Shown piece by piece: positions 34,614-44,228 of a stretch of DNA of 56,310 nt (the first letter of the stretch is position 1; each line of letters starts with the position of its first letter). The stretch comes from an uncultured Collinsella sp. Its GTDB lineage: Bacteria > Actinomycetota > Coriobacteriia > Coriobacteriales > Coriobacteriaceae. A program made the position numbers and the translations under genes. Below the pieces are notes generated by a model, which saw only the letters and a program-made list of their open reading frames with translations, did no database searches and was not told the DNA's origin. The stretch covers positions 1-56,310 of the forward strand of contig CAKTVQ010000009.1 in the NCBI GenBank assembly GCA_934630375.1, read 5' to 3'.

Positions 34614-34636
34614 CACTCAAATGGGAGGTTTGAATC

Positions 34637-36589
34637 ATGGCAGCCGCCGATCCCAAAAAGAAAAAGAAGAAGCGCAAGAAGAAAGAGTCCCTTGAGCACA
34701 AGCGCAACCGCATCCTGGTAGCACTGGGCATTTTTGCCGTTGTTTATGCCCTCGACGAGCTCGGCGCCCTCACTATCGCATTTGGGGAGCCCGGCAACAT
34801 CTACGCCAGCTTCGCGCTGTTTCTCGTGCCGTTTTTGATTGCCGGCTACGACGTACTGCAAAAGGCATTCAATAACATCCGCCGCGGCAAGGCCTTCGAC
34901 GAGAGTTTTCTTATGGCAGTCGCGACCATCGGCGCGTTTGCCATGGTGCTCTTCCCCAATACCGACCCGCACATGGCCGAAGGCGCCGCCGTCATGCTGT
35001 TCTACCAGGTCGGCGAGCTGTTCCAGGCATACGCCGTGGGCAAGAGCCGCAAGTCGATCAGTGCCATGATGGACATCGCGCCCGACTACGCTAACGTCGA
35101 GCAGCCCGACGGCACGCTCGAGCAAGTCTTCCCCGATGACATCGCCGTCGGCACTGTCATCGTCGTCAAGCCCGGCGAGCGCGTGCCTATCGACGGCGTC
35201 ATCGTCGAGGGCGAGACGCAGCTCGACACCGCTGCCCTCACGGGCGAATCGGTCCCCCGCCCCGCCAAGTCCGGCGACGATATCATCAGCGGCTGCATCA
35301 ACATGACGGGCCTCATCCACGTGCGCACCACCAAGCCCTTTGGCGAGTCCACCGTCGCGCGCGTCCTGGAACTCGTGGAGAATGCCAGCGAAAAGAAGGC
35401 GCGCACCGAGAACTTCATCACGCGCTTTGCCCGCGTCTACACGCCCGCCGTCACCGGCGCGGCCGCGGTGCTCGCACTTGGCGGCGGCCTGATCACCGGT
35501 GCCTGGTCCGACTGGATTCTGCGCGGTCTGACCTTCCTGGTCGTCAGCTGCCCGTGCGCCCTCGTGATCAGCGTACCGTTGAGCTTCTTTGGCGGCATCG
35601 GCGGCGCGTCCAAGCTGGGCGTTCTCATCAAGGGCTCCAACTACCTCGAGACGCTCGCCGACGTGGATACCGTCGTCTTCGACAAAACCGGCACGCTCAC
35701 CAACGGCACGTTCTCGGTCGTCGCGGTGCACCCCGAGGCAGGCTATACCGAGCAGTCGCTACTCGAGGTCGCGGCCCTTGCGGAGTCGTTCTCCGATCAC
35801 CCCATCGCGCAGTCCGTGCGTTTCGCCTACCAGGGCGAGGTCGACCCCAAGCGCGTGAGCGACTCCGCCAACGACGCGGGCCACGGCGTGACGGCAACCA
35901 TCGACGACAAGCACGTCGCCGTTGGCAATGCAAAGATGCTCGCCGCGGCCGGCGTTGAAGCACCGGACTGTGAGGTTGTCGGCACGATTCTCCACGTGCT
36001 CGTTGACGGCGTGTACGCCGGTCACATTGTGATTGCAGACACCGTTAAGGCCGATGCCGAACAGACGGTCCATGACCTGCACGCCGCTGGCATCAACCGC
36101 ACCGTTATGCTCACGGGCGACCGCGAGGAAGTTGCCGCTGCGGTGGCCAAGCAGCTCGGCCTCGACGAGTTCCACGCGCAGCTGCTGCCGGGCGACAAGG
36201 TCGAGCGTGTTGAAGCGCTGCTCGCGGCCGAAAGTGGCAAGGGCAGGCTCGCCTTTGTCGGTGACGGCATCAACGACGCGCCTGTGCTTACGCGCGCCGA
36301 TGTGGGCATTGCCATGGGCGCCATGGGCTCCGACGCTGCGATCGAGGCCGCCGACGTTGTGCTCATGGATGACAAGCCGTCCAACATCTCCCGCGCTATT
36401 CGCGTGGCGCGCAAGACCATGTCGATTGTTTGGCAGAACATTATCTTTGCGCTGGGCATTAAGCTACTGATCCTTGTGCTGGCAGCGCTGGGTATCGCCA
36501 ATATGTGGCTTGCCGTCTTTGGCGACGTAGGCGTGGCGATCATCGCCATCCTGAACGCCATGCGCGCAATGGGTGTCAAGAACCTGTAG
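34637..36589 (+). CDS. Zn/Cd/Pb-type P1B ATPase
   Basis: 650 residues. It begins with a Lys-rich stretch (residues 7-18) in place of an HMA domain. The transmembrane metal site CPC lies in SCPCALVISVP (~304), the actuator motif TGES near 200, the phosphorylation motif DKTGTLTNG at ~349 and GDGINDAPV at ~541. CPC with a downstream SFFGGIG and a C-terminal membrane pair matches the ZntA/CadA group that exports Zn2+, Cd2+ or Pb2+. Copper-type ATPases are less likely given the ArsR partner. GGGAGG precedes the ATG. Third gene of the metal operon. Confidence 0.9.
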   Translation: MAAADPKKKKKKRKKKESLEHKRNRILVALGIFAVVYALDELGALTIAFGEPGNIYASFALFLVPFLIAGYDVLQKAFNNIRRGKAFDESFLMAVATIGAFAMVLFPNTDPHMAEGAAVMLFYQVGELFQAYAVGKSRKSISAMMDIAPDYANVEQPDGTLEQVFPDDIAVGTVIVVKPGERVPIDGVIVEGETQLDTAALTGESVPRPAKSGDDIISGCINMTGLIHVRTTKPFGESTVARVLELVENASEKKARTENFITRFARVYTPAVTGAAAVLALGGGLITGAWSDWILRGLTFLVVSCPCALVISVPLSFFGGIGGASKLGVLIKGSNYLETLADVDTVVFDKTGTLTNGTFSVVAVHPEAGYTEQSLLEVAALAESFSDHPIAQSVRFAYQGEVDPKRVSDSANDAGHGVTATIDDKHVAVGNAKMLAAAGVEAPDCEVVGTILHVLVDGVYAGHIVIADTVKADAEQTVHDLHAAGINRTVMLTGDREEVAAAVAKQLGLDEFHAQLLPGDKVERVEALLAAESGKGRLAFVGDGINDAPVLTRADVGIAMGAMGSDAAIEAADVVLMDDKPSNISRAIRVARKTMSIVWQNIIFALGIKLLILVLAALGIANMWLAVFGDVGVAIIAILNAMRAMGVKNL

Positions 36590-36605
36590 CGCCTGTGGTC
36601 CCTCC

Positions 36606-36732
36606 GGCCGGGGCCGGGCTTGGTTTTGAAAACGTCCTCGCGCATGAGGCCCGCCTTTCCTGCTCCTGCGGAGCAGCGGAAAGGCGGGCCTCGCGCTGCG
36701 GAATGTTTTCAAAACCAAGCCCGGCCCCGGCC
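36606..36732. repeat. large composite palindrome (28-bp and 15-bp stems)
   Basis: Outer arms 36606-36633 and 36705-36732 are perfect 28-bp complements. Inner arms 36646-36660 and 36678-36692 are perfect 15-bp complements and enclose TGCTCC-tgc-GGAGCA. It begins 16 bases after the ATPase stop codon. The sequence differs from the other families. A simple hairpin CCCGCGCC-ttt-GGCGCGGG lies at 36831-36849 before the next gene. Confidence 0.8.
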
Positions 36733-36830
36733 TGCGGTAACGTTGCTGGTGGTTCTTGGGCATCGCTTGCTGGCGGGGTTCCTTATCTGAGTTGGGCTTA
36801 GCTGATGGGACCACTAGTCCCAATCGCTGT

Positions 36831-36849
36831 CCCGCGCCTTTGGCGCGGG
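36831..36849 (-). terminator. hairpin at the 3' end of the MntR-like gene
   Basis: CCCGCGCC and GGCGCGGG pair perfectly around TTT, 22 bases past the stop codon of the minus-strand gene at 36871. No T run. Confidence 0.45.
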
Positions 36850-36870
36850 AGGCGCGCCGCTGCGGAAGTG

Positions 36871-37260
36871 CTAGTCGGTCATTGTTGGCGCCGAAGCACC
36901 ATCCCGTCCCAACATCGACCTTAGCTTCTCAAAGCTTTCCTCGCTCAGGCAGTGCTCCATGTGGCAGCCCTCTTGCGACGCGACCTCGGGCGTTACGCCT
37001 GCGTCCTCTAGCAGCCCTACAAAAAAGCAGTGGCGCTCCCACATTTGACGGGCAACCTCAAGACCGCGTTCCGTCAGATGCACGTCGCGTTTGCCCATCT
37101 CCACGTAGCCGGTGCTCTCCAAGGCCGCCATGGCTTTAGAGACGCTTGCTTTAGTTACGCCCAAGTATTCGGCAACGTCGATCGAGCGCACGATGCCCTG
37201 ACGTTCCGATAGGACGTAGATCGATTCGAGATAGTCTTCTCCGGATTCACGTAGGGCCAT
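36871..37260 (-). CDS. mntR: DtxR/MntR-family metal-dependent regulator
   Basis: 129 residues, the short MntR-like form without an SH3 domain. ESGEDYLESIYVLSERQ, VRSIDVAEYLGVTKASVSKA (helix-turn-helix, ~26-45) and LTERGLEVARQMWERHCFFV follow the family pattern. EGCHMEHCLSEESF (~97-110) matches the metal-binding region, with His, Glu and Cys; Cys rather than His at one position is usual for iron sensors or MntR variants. It should repress Mn or Fe transport genes. AAAGG precedes the ATG. The metal permease at 29697 is a candidate target. Confidence 0.8.
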   Translation of the reverse strand: MALRESGEDYLESIYVLSERQGIVRSIDVAEYLGVTKASVSKAMAALESTGYVEMGKRDVHLTERGLEVARQMWERHCFFVGLLEDAGVTPEVASQEGCHMEHCLSEESFEKLRSMLGRDGASAPTMTD

Positions 37261-37400
37261 GGGCCGCCTTTCGCGATGGCTTCTAGTTAGCCTTTGGATA
37301 CTTTTACTTGATTTACTTTACCGCAAAAGTTGCCCATGTCTTACTACGTTGTTTAAAAAGTTAACCGTGTTTCACAAAACGCACGGGACGAAAACAAAAC

Positions 37401-37471
37401 GGGGACACGCCCCGCAAGGAGTGTCCCCAGCTGCCGGCAGATAAGGAACGTCCCCAAGTGCCGGGTCGCAG
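37401..37471. repeat. short inverted repeats with GTCCCC words
   Basis: GGGGACAC and GTGTCCCC form a hairpin around 37401-37430, followed by GGAACGTCCCCA, a word that recurs at 44125, 49937, 53030 and (as GAATGTCCCCA) 251. It lies at the 3' end of the minus-strand HAD gene and may act as a terminator. Confidence 0.4.
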
Positions 37472-38242
37472 CTACACGAGGCCAAAGTGCTTCGCGGCGT
37501 TATAGATGCCGTCGTCGTCCACGGCGGTCGTCACGTAGGTCGCCGCGGCCTTCACGGTATCCTGCGCGTTGCCCATGGCCACACTTGTGCCCACGGCCGA
37601 GAACATCGACAGGTCGTTCTCACCGTCGCCAAAAGCGATCGCCTCGCTCGCATCGACACCCAGGCGCTCCAGCGTCGCCGCGACACCCAGGTCCTTGCCG
37701 CCGTTAGCAGGAATAATGTCGCAGAACAGGTCGCACCAGCGCGTAGTGAGTGAATGCGACACCGCATCAGTCACGATATGCTCGTCGGCCGGATCCACAA
37801 AGGCGCAAAACTGGTAGACCGGTGCGTCAAAGGCGTGCTCAAACGACTCCTCATGGTAGACGATCCCCGCGTTGTTGCCGGCCGTCACCACGCGCTCGGA
37901 CAGGCGGTTCACAAACGAGTTCTCGCCCTGCATGCACAGCGAGTCGTAGCGCCCCTGCGCCACCTGGTCCACAATCACTGCAACGTCGTCCGGGTCAATC
38001 GGGCAGCTACGGTAGACGCCCTCGGCATCAAAGCAGTGCTGGCCCGAGAGCGTAATGTACGCATCCCAGCCCAGGTCGAACAGCCAGTCCGGCATCTGGT
38101 AGGTCGGACGGCCCGTGGCGATCACGCACGCAATCCCCTGCGCGCGAAAGCTGTCGAGCACCTGCTGCGCCGACGCCGGAATCCGGTGGGTCTTAAAGCT
38201 CAGCAGCGTGCCGTCGATATCGAAAAACGCGGCTTTGATCAT
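37472..38242 (-). CDS. Cof-type HAD-superfamily phosphatase
   Basis: 256 residues. FFDIDGTLLSFKTH (motif I, residues 7-20), VIATGRPTYQMP (motif II with the preceding Thr) and GDGENDLSMFSAVGTSVAMG (motif IV) identify a Cof/YbjI-like IIB HAD enzyme with a C2 cap between residues ~80 and 190. They dephosphorylate sugar phosphates, pyridoxal phosphate or flavin precursors. GAGGAG precedes the ATG. It lies six bases after the ABC-F gene, so the two form an operon. Confidence 0.85.
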   Translation of the reverse strand: MIKAAFFDIDGTLLSFKTHRIPASAQQVLDSFRAQGIACVIATGRPTYQMPDWLFDLGWDAYITLSGQHCFDAEGVYRSCPIDPDDVAVIVDQVAQGRYDSLCMQGENSFVNRLSERVVTAGNNAGIVYHEESFEHAFDAPVYQFCAFVDPADEHIVTDAVSHSLTTRWCDLFCDIIPANGGKDLGVAATLERLGVDASEAIAFGDGENDLSMFSAVGTSVAMGNAQDTVKAAATYVTTAVDDDGIYNAAKHFGLV

Positions 38243-38248
38243 CCTCGT

Positions 38249-40108
38249 CTACTCCTCGCCCTCGAGCTTTTCGCTCGCCTCGAGCCACGCCATCTCCAGC
38301 TCGTCCATGGCAGCGTGAGCCTCGTCGATCTTTGCCTGCTGCTCGCCGAGCGCCGTGTAGTTGGTGGGATCGACTTGGGCCATCGCGGCCTCGGCCTCCT
38401 CAACGCGGGTGCGCTGCGTCTCCATCTTGCGCTCGAGCGAACTCACCTCGCGGCGGAGCTTCTGGCGCTCGGCGTTGGACAGGCCGTTGGGCTGACCGCT
38501 CGACTTGGGCTTTTCGGCCGCAGCTGCCGCGGCACCGGTGTCAAACGTGCCGGTCTTGGCGCTCGGCGCGCCCACGGGCTCGCCCTCGGCGGTGGCGTTG
38601 CACAGGCGAAGGTACTGGTCCACGCCACCGGGCATATGCGTCAGGTGGCCGTCGAGCAGCGCCCACTGCTGGTCGGTCACGCGCTCCATCAAGAAGCGGT
38701 CGTGCGTCACCAGGATCAGCGTGCCGGGCCAGCCGTCGAGCAGATCCTCGACAATCGCCAGCATGTCGGTATCCAGGTCGTTGCCGGGCTCGTCCAGGAT
38801 GAGCACGTTGGGCTCGTCCAGGATTGTCAGTAGCAGCGACAGGCGACGGCGCTGGCCGCCCGAAAGATCGCCGATGCGACTCCAGAGCTGCTGCGTCGTA
38901 AAGCCCAGACGCTCGCAGAGCTTCTCGGGCGAAGTCTCCTTGCCGTCGATGACGTAGTACTTCTTATAGTTGCTGAGCACCTCGCGGATCGTGTCGCCCA
39001 TGTAGGGCTCGAGCTCCTCGAGCTGCTGCGACAGCACGCCAAAGCGCACCGTCTGGCCAATCTTCACGCGGCCGCGCAGGGGCGCGATCTTGCCCTGAAT
39101 CACGTCGAGCAGCGTCGACTTGCCGGCGCCGTTCTCACCCAAAAGACCATAGCGGTCGCCCGCACCAATGAGCCAGGTCACATCGGTGAGCACCTGCTTG
39201 GGCGCGCCATCGGTATCCGCATAGCCGGCGTCCACGTCGACCACATCGATAACCTGCTTGCCCAGGCGGCTCACGGCCAGGCGCTTGAGCTCCAGCTCGT
39301 CACGCACGGGCGGCACGTCGGCAATCAGCTCGCGAGCGGCATCCACGCGAAACTTGGGCTTGGTGGAACGAGCCTGGGCACCGCGGCTCAGCCACGCGAG
39401 CTCCTTGCGTGCCATGTTGCGACGGCGCTCCTCGGTAACCGCGGCCATGCGGTCGCGCTCCACGCGCTGCAGGATATATGCGGAGTAACCGCCCTCGAAG
39501 GGATCGACCTGGCCGTCGTGGACCTCCCACATACTGGTACAGACCTCGTCCAAGAACCAGCGGTCGTGCGTGACCACGAGCATGGCACCTTGGCCGCGCT
39601 GCCAGCGAGCCTTTAAGTGGCGCGCAAGCCAGTTGATGGTGCGCATGTCCAGGTGGTTGGTGGGCTCGTCGAGCATGAGCACGTCATAGTCGCCGATCAG
39701 CAGGCGCGCGAGGTCCACGCGCCGGCGCTGGCCGCCCGAAAGCTCGCCCACCGTGCCCTCCCAAGGCACATCGCTAATGAGGCCGGCGAGGATCTGGCGC
39801 GTACGCGGACTCGACGCCCACTCATACTCGGGCGTGTCGCCCACAACGGCATGATGCACGGTATCGGTGTCGACAAGCTGATCCTTTTGGCCGAGTAGAC
39901 CGATCGTGGTGCCGCGGCGGTGCGTCACGCGTCCGTCATCGGGCTCCAGCGTGCCGGCGAGCACGCTCAGCAGCGTCGACTTGCCGTCGCCGTTTTTACC
40001 GACAATACCAATGCGGTCGCCCTCGCCCACGCCGAGCGTCACGCTATCGAAAATATGCTTGGTGGGAAACTCTAGGCTGACGGAATCGCATCCCAAAAGA
40101 ATCGCCAT
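38249..40108 (-). CDS. ABC-F ATPase (Uup-like)
   Basis: 619 residues with two ABC domains and no membrane segments. Walker A GKNGDGKST (~37) and GENGAGKST (second copy, ~325), signatures LSGGQRRR in both halves, and Walker B MLDEPTNHLD and ILDEPGNDLD. A linker of ~80 residues separates them. The C-terminal ~80 residues are a charged coiled coil (LRREVSSLERKMETQRTRVE), as in Uup. ABC-F proteins act at the ribosome or, for Uup, in DNA repair/translation; this one lacks a feature proving antibiotic resistance. AAGGAG precedes the ATG. Confidence 0.9.
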   Translation of the reverse strand: MAILLGCDSVSLEFPTKHIFDSVTLGVGEGDRIGIVGKNGDGKSTLLSVLAGTLEPDDGRVTHRRGTTIGLLGQKDQLVDTDTVHHAVVGDTPEYEWASSPRTRQILAGLISDVPWEGTVGELSGGQRRRVDLARLLIGDYDVLMLDEPTNHLDMRTINWLARHLKARWQRGQGAMLVVTHDRWFLDEVCTSMWEVHDGQVDPFEGGYSAYILQRVERDRMAAVTEERRRNMARKELAWLSRGAQARSTKPKFRVDAARELIADVPPVRDELELKRLAVSRLGKQVIDVVDVDAGYADTDGAPKQVLTDVTWLIGAGDRYGLLGENGAGKSTLLDVIQGKIAPLRGRVKIGQTVRFGVLSQQLEELEPYMGDTIREVLSNYKKYYVIDGKETSPEKLCERLGFTTQQLWSRIGDLSGGQRRRLSLLLTILDEPNVLILDEPGNDLDTDMLAIVEDLLDGWPGTLILVTHDRFLMERVTDQQWALLDGHLTHMPGGVDQYLRLCNATAEGEPVGAPSAKTGTFDTGAAAAAAEKPKSSGQPNGLSNAERQKLRREVSSLERKMETQRTRVEEAEAAMAQVDPTNYTALGEQQAKIDEAHAAMDELEMAWLEASEKLEGEE

Positions 40109-40178
40109 ATGCCCTGCTCCTTCTTAGAAATTCAACGTTGTCCATGATAGCAGCGAAAAGGCAGGCCGCACACGACAC

Positions 40179-40216
40179 AAAAAGGCGGGCCATCTCCCGC
40201 AAGAGATGACCCGCCT
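40179..40216 (-). terminator. terminator of the pst operon
   Basis: On the minus strand AGGCGGGTCATCTC pairs with GAGATGGCCCGCCT (one mismatch) around ttgcgg, followed by five T residues (complement of 40179-40183). It is about 55 bases past the pstB stop codon. Confidence 0.75.
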
Positions 40217-40271
40217 CTCCAATCAGTCCCGTGGCGACCGTGGCCGCCGCGGGCCTCAAGCATGCCCCGGA

Positions 40272-41140
<869 letters not shown>

Positions 41141-41144
<4 letters not shown>

Positions 41145-42067
41145 TCGGCCGTCATCTTCCTTGCCAGTTGCTTGCCCACGATACGGGCGACTACGTTAAA
41201 CAACAGCACGCAAATCATCAGCAGTGCCGCGGTGCCCCAGACGATTTGCTGGGCCTCGGGGCTGCCCTCGCCGTAAATCTTGTAGATGTGCACGGCAAGC
41301 GACTCGCCGGGGCGGAACACGTTCCAGGCGCAGGTGGGGCTCGACAGGTTAAAGCTCAAGAAATTCAGGCGAACCGGCGAGCTCATGCCCGAAGTAAAGA
41401 GCAGCGCCGCGGCCTCGCCAAACACGCGGCCGGCCGAAAGCACGATGCCGGTCACGATGGCGGGCATGGCCTCGGGGATCAGGATGTGCAGCATGGCCTC
41501 CCAGCGGGTGAGGCCCATGGCCAGGCACGCATCGCGCTGGGCCTGCGGCACGTCCTCAAGCGCTTGCTGAATCACGCGCACCAGGATGGGGATGTTGAAC
41601 ATGGTGAGCGCGACGGCGCCGGAGATGATGGAATACTTCCAGCCCAGCTGCACCGAGAACACCAGAAAGCCGAACATGCCGACGACGATGGAGGGCAGCG
41701 AGGACAGCGTCTCGATAGCGGTGGAGGCGATGTCGCGGATAGGGCCGTTCGGTGCGTACTCAACCAGGAAGACCGCTCCGCCCAGGCTGATGGGCACCGA
41801 GATAGCTAAGGTGATCAGCAGCAGATAGAACGAGTCGAACAGCTGGTAGAGCACGCCGCCCTGGGTTCCGTTGGCACGCGCGGGCTGCGTGAGAAAGCCC
41901 GGCTGGAACAGCGTCGAGATGCCCTCGAACAGGATGTAAGCCACCATGGAGATGACGATGAGCATGACGATGGCAGCGATTGCCGTCAGCACGCCCGTGG
42001 CGATGCGGTCCTGTTTTTGGACGCGCCCGAGTCTCGCCTCGTCGATATGGATGTGCGTGCTAGCCAC
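41141..42067 (-). CDS. pstA: phosphate ABC transporter permease
   Basis: About 308 residues. Six hydrophobic segments start after a ~30-residue cytoplasmic end. The cytoplasmic EAA loop is EDVPQAQRDACLAMGLTRWE (residues ~186-205). I prefer the GTG at 42067, which overlaps the pstC stop; a TTG at 42091 is the longest alternative. It forms the channel with PstC for ATP-driven phosphate uptake. Confidence 0.9.
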
Positions 42068-42968
42068 GAGCCTTCGCCCCCTTGCGGCCAATGAGGTGGA
42101 TGATCAGGATGAAGATGAGGCTCATGCCCATCAGCAGCAGGCCGAGCGCCCACAGGACATCGTCCTGGGCCGAGCCCTCGGCATAGACCGCCATGGACGT
42201 GGTGAGCGTGGTGGTGATGGTGGACGCCGGCGACAGCAGCGACGTCGGCATGGCCTCGATGCCGCCGATAACCATGCGCACGGCGAGCGTCTCGCCAAAG
42301 GCGCGGGTCATGCCAAGGATGACCGCAGTCATGAGCGATGGCATGGCGGACTTGAGCACCACGTGCCAGATGGTCTGCCAGCGGGTGTAGCCCAGCGCGA
42401 GCGAACCCTGACGGTAGCTATCGGGCACGGCACGCAGGCCATCGACCGAAAGCGTAGTCATAGTCGGCAGGATCATGACGGCTAGCACGATGGCGCCGGG
42501 CAAGATGCCCAGACCCGTGCTCACGTGGAAAACGCTCTTCATAAGGCCGACAACCACGTGAAAGCCGATCAAGCCAAAGACGACCGAGGGAATGCCGGTC
42601 AAAAGCTCAATAAGCGGCTGAAAGATCTTGGAGCCAAACTTAGGCTGGATCTCGACCGCAAAGATGGCAGAGCCGATGGCGATGGGCAGTGCGATAAGCG
42701 TGGAGAGCACCATGACCGCAAACGAGGTGACGATCAGGGGCAGGGCGCCGGTGTAGGGCAGGCCGCTTTCGGCTGTGTTGGCCAGGTCCCACTTGGTGCC
42801 GGTGAAGAACTCGACGACCGAAACGCCGTCCTTGAGAAAAGCCGAGAGGCCCTTTTGGGCGACCATAAAGATGAGCGCGGCAACGACAAGCGTCACGAGC
42901 GCTACGCACGCGCCCGTGACGCCCAGGCCCACGTTCTCAAGGTCGCGCTTTGGCAGTTGCTTTGCCAT
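42060..42968 (-). CDS. pstC: phosphate ABC transporter permease
   Basis: 302 residues, six membrane segments; the EAA-type loop DSYRQGSLALGYTRWQT is at ~183-199. The block LLTGIPSVVFGLIGF is typical of PstC. GGAAAGG precedes the ATG. It follows pstS after 24 bases and overlaps pstA. Partner of PstA in the inner membrane. Confidence 0.9.
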   Translation of the reverse strand: MAKQLPKRDLENVGLGVTGACVALVTLVVAALIFMVAQKGLSAFLKDGVSVVEFFTGTKWDLANTAESGLPYTGALPLIVTSFAVMVLSTLIALPIAIGSAIFAVEIQPKFGSKIFQPLIELLTGIPSVVFGLIGFHVVVGLMKSVFHVSTGLGILPGAIVLAVMILPTMTTLSVDGLRAVPDSYRQGSLALGYTRWQTIWHVVLKSAMPSLMTAVILGMTRAFGETLAVRMVIGGIEAMPTSLLSPASTITTTLTTSMAVYAEGSAQDDVLWALGLLLMGMSLIFILIIHLIGRKGAKARG

Positions 42969-42992
42969 TGCAAACCTTTCCGGGGCGATTAC

Positions 42993-43931
42993 TTATTTAG
43001 CGGAGACCTTGCCGCTGGCGTCCTTGACGACCTTCATGGCAGAGACGGGGATAAAGCCCTGCTCCTCGACGAGCTTGCCCTGGACGTCGTCGGAAAGCAT
43101 GAACTCCAGGAAAGCCTTGGTGGCCTCGTCGGCGTCCTTTGCGCAGTACATGTGCTCGGTAGCCCAGATCTTGAAGGAGTCGTCGGTGACATTCTTGCTC
43201 TTGGGCTCGACGCCCTCGACCTTGATGGCGTTGAACTTGGAGTCGTCGAAGTGCGAGAAGTCGAGGTAGGAGATGGCGTTGTCGGTGCTGCCCATCTGAG
43301 TCTGAACGTCGCCGGACTTGTCGAGCTCGGCGTCGCCCTTAAAGTCGACGGCCTCGTCGCCAAAGACGGCGGCCTCGAAGGTTGCGCGGGTGCCGGAGCC
43401 GGCCTTGCGGTTGAGGACAACGATCTTGGCGTCGTCGCCGCCGACCTCCTTCCAGTTGGTGATCTGGCCGGAGAAGATGCCCTTGAGCTGCTCGAGGGAC
43501 AGGTCGTCGACCGTCACGTTCTTGGAGACGACGGGACCCATGCCCACGACGGCGACCTCGTGGTCGACGAGGTTCTTGACCTGATCGGCCTCGAGCTTGG
43601 TCTCGGCGAAGACGTCGGAGTTGCCGATGGTGACGGTGCCGGCGGCGACAGCGGTCAGGCCCTTGCCCGAACCGTTACCCGAACCAGAGACGGAGACGTC
43701 CGGGTTGGCATCCATGAACTTCTCGGCAGCGGCCTCGACGAGAGCCTGGAACGAGGAGGCGCCGTCGTAGGTCACCTCACCGGAGACGGACTCGGCAGCA
43801 GCAGCGCTACCCTTGTCGGCGGCGTCGGATGCGCCGGAGCCGCCGCAACCAACGAGACCGAGACCGACGATGCTGGCAAGACCGCCAGCGAGGCCGAGGA
43901 ACTGACGACGAGAATAAGCCTGATCGAGCAT
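42993..43931 (-). CDS. pstS: phosphate-binding lipoprotein with Tat-type signal
   Basis: 312 residues from the ATG at 43931 (GAAAGGAAG upstream); the frame to 44021 has no ribosome site. The signal peptide has a twin-arginine motif, SRRQFLGLAG, and a lipobox LVGC at about residue 28, so it should leave by Tat and be lipid-anchored outside. Phosphate-binding segments are GASSFQALVE, GSGNGSGKGLTAV and RKAGSGTRATFE. First gene of pstSCAB. No clear Pho box was found upstream (43932-44160). Confidence 0.95.
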   Translation of the reverse strand: MLDQAYSRRQFLGLAGGLASIVGLGLVGCGGSGASDAADKGSAAAAESVSGEVTYDGASSFQALVEAAAEKFMDANPDVSVSGSGNGSGKGLTAVAAGTVTIGNSDVFAETKLEADQVKNLVDHEVAVVGMGPVVSKNVTVDDLSLEQLKGIFSGQITNWKEVGGDDAKIVVLNRKAGSGTRATFEAAVFGDEAVDFKGDAELDKSGDVQTQMGSTDNAISYLDFSHFDDSKFNAIKVEGVEPKSKNVTDDSFKIWATEHMYCAKDADEATKAFLEFMLSDDVQGKLVEEQGFIPVSAMKVVKDASGKVSAK

Positions 43932-44164
43932 GATCTTCCTTTCATACATGCGACTCGCGGGCACCCTGCCCGCTTTGCTGTTTGGAAAGATACGGCCTCG
44001 ATCGGTCAGCGCCCGCGCCAACTGCGGTTTCTTACGGGCACTTGATAGACCCTTACCGCAAGCTCTGCCCAGCCTTTACAAACGGATAACAATCCAGCGC
44101 CGAACATGGCCAGCCTTTTACACCAGAGGAACGTCCCCATGGACTGCCCCACCGCAACAGAAAA

Positions 44165-44187
44165 AGCCCGGGCAAAAGCACCGGGCT
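44165..44187 (-). terminator. terminator of the dipeptidase gene
   Basis: On the minus strand AGCCCGG pairs with CCGGGCT around a nine-base loop and is followed by five T residues (complement of 44161-44165). It is about 40 bases past the stop codon. The rest of 43932-44160 shows no gene. Confidence 0.8.
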
Positions 44188-44228
44188 CGTAATGCAAGTT
44201 TGTATCCAAGCAGGATATAGGGGAAGCC

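Noticed and set aside
34295..35731. 478-codon frame antisense to the metal ATPase
   Set aside because: Antisense to a gene with complete P-type ATPase motifs; the product is low-complexity.
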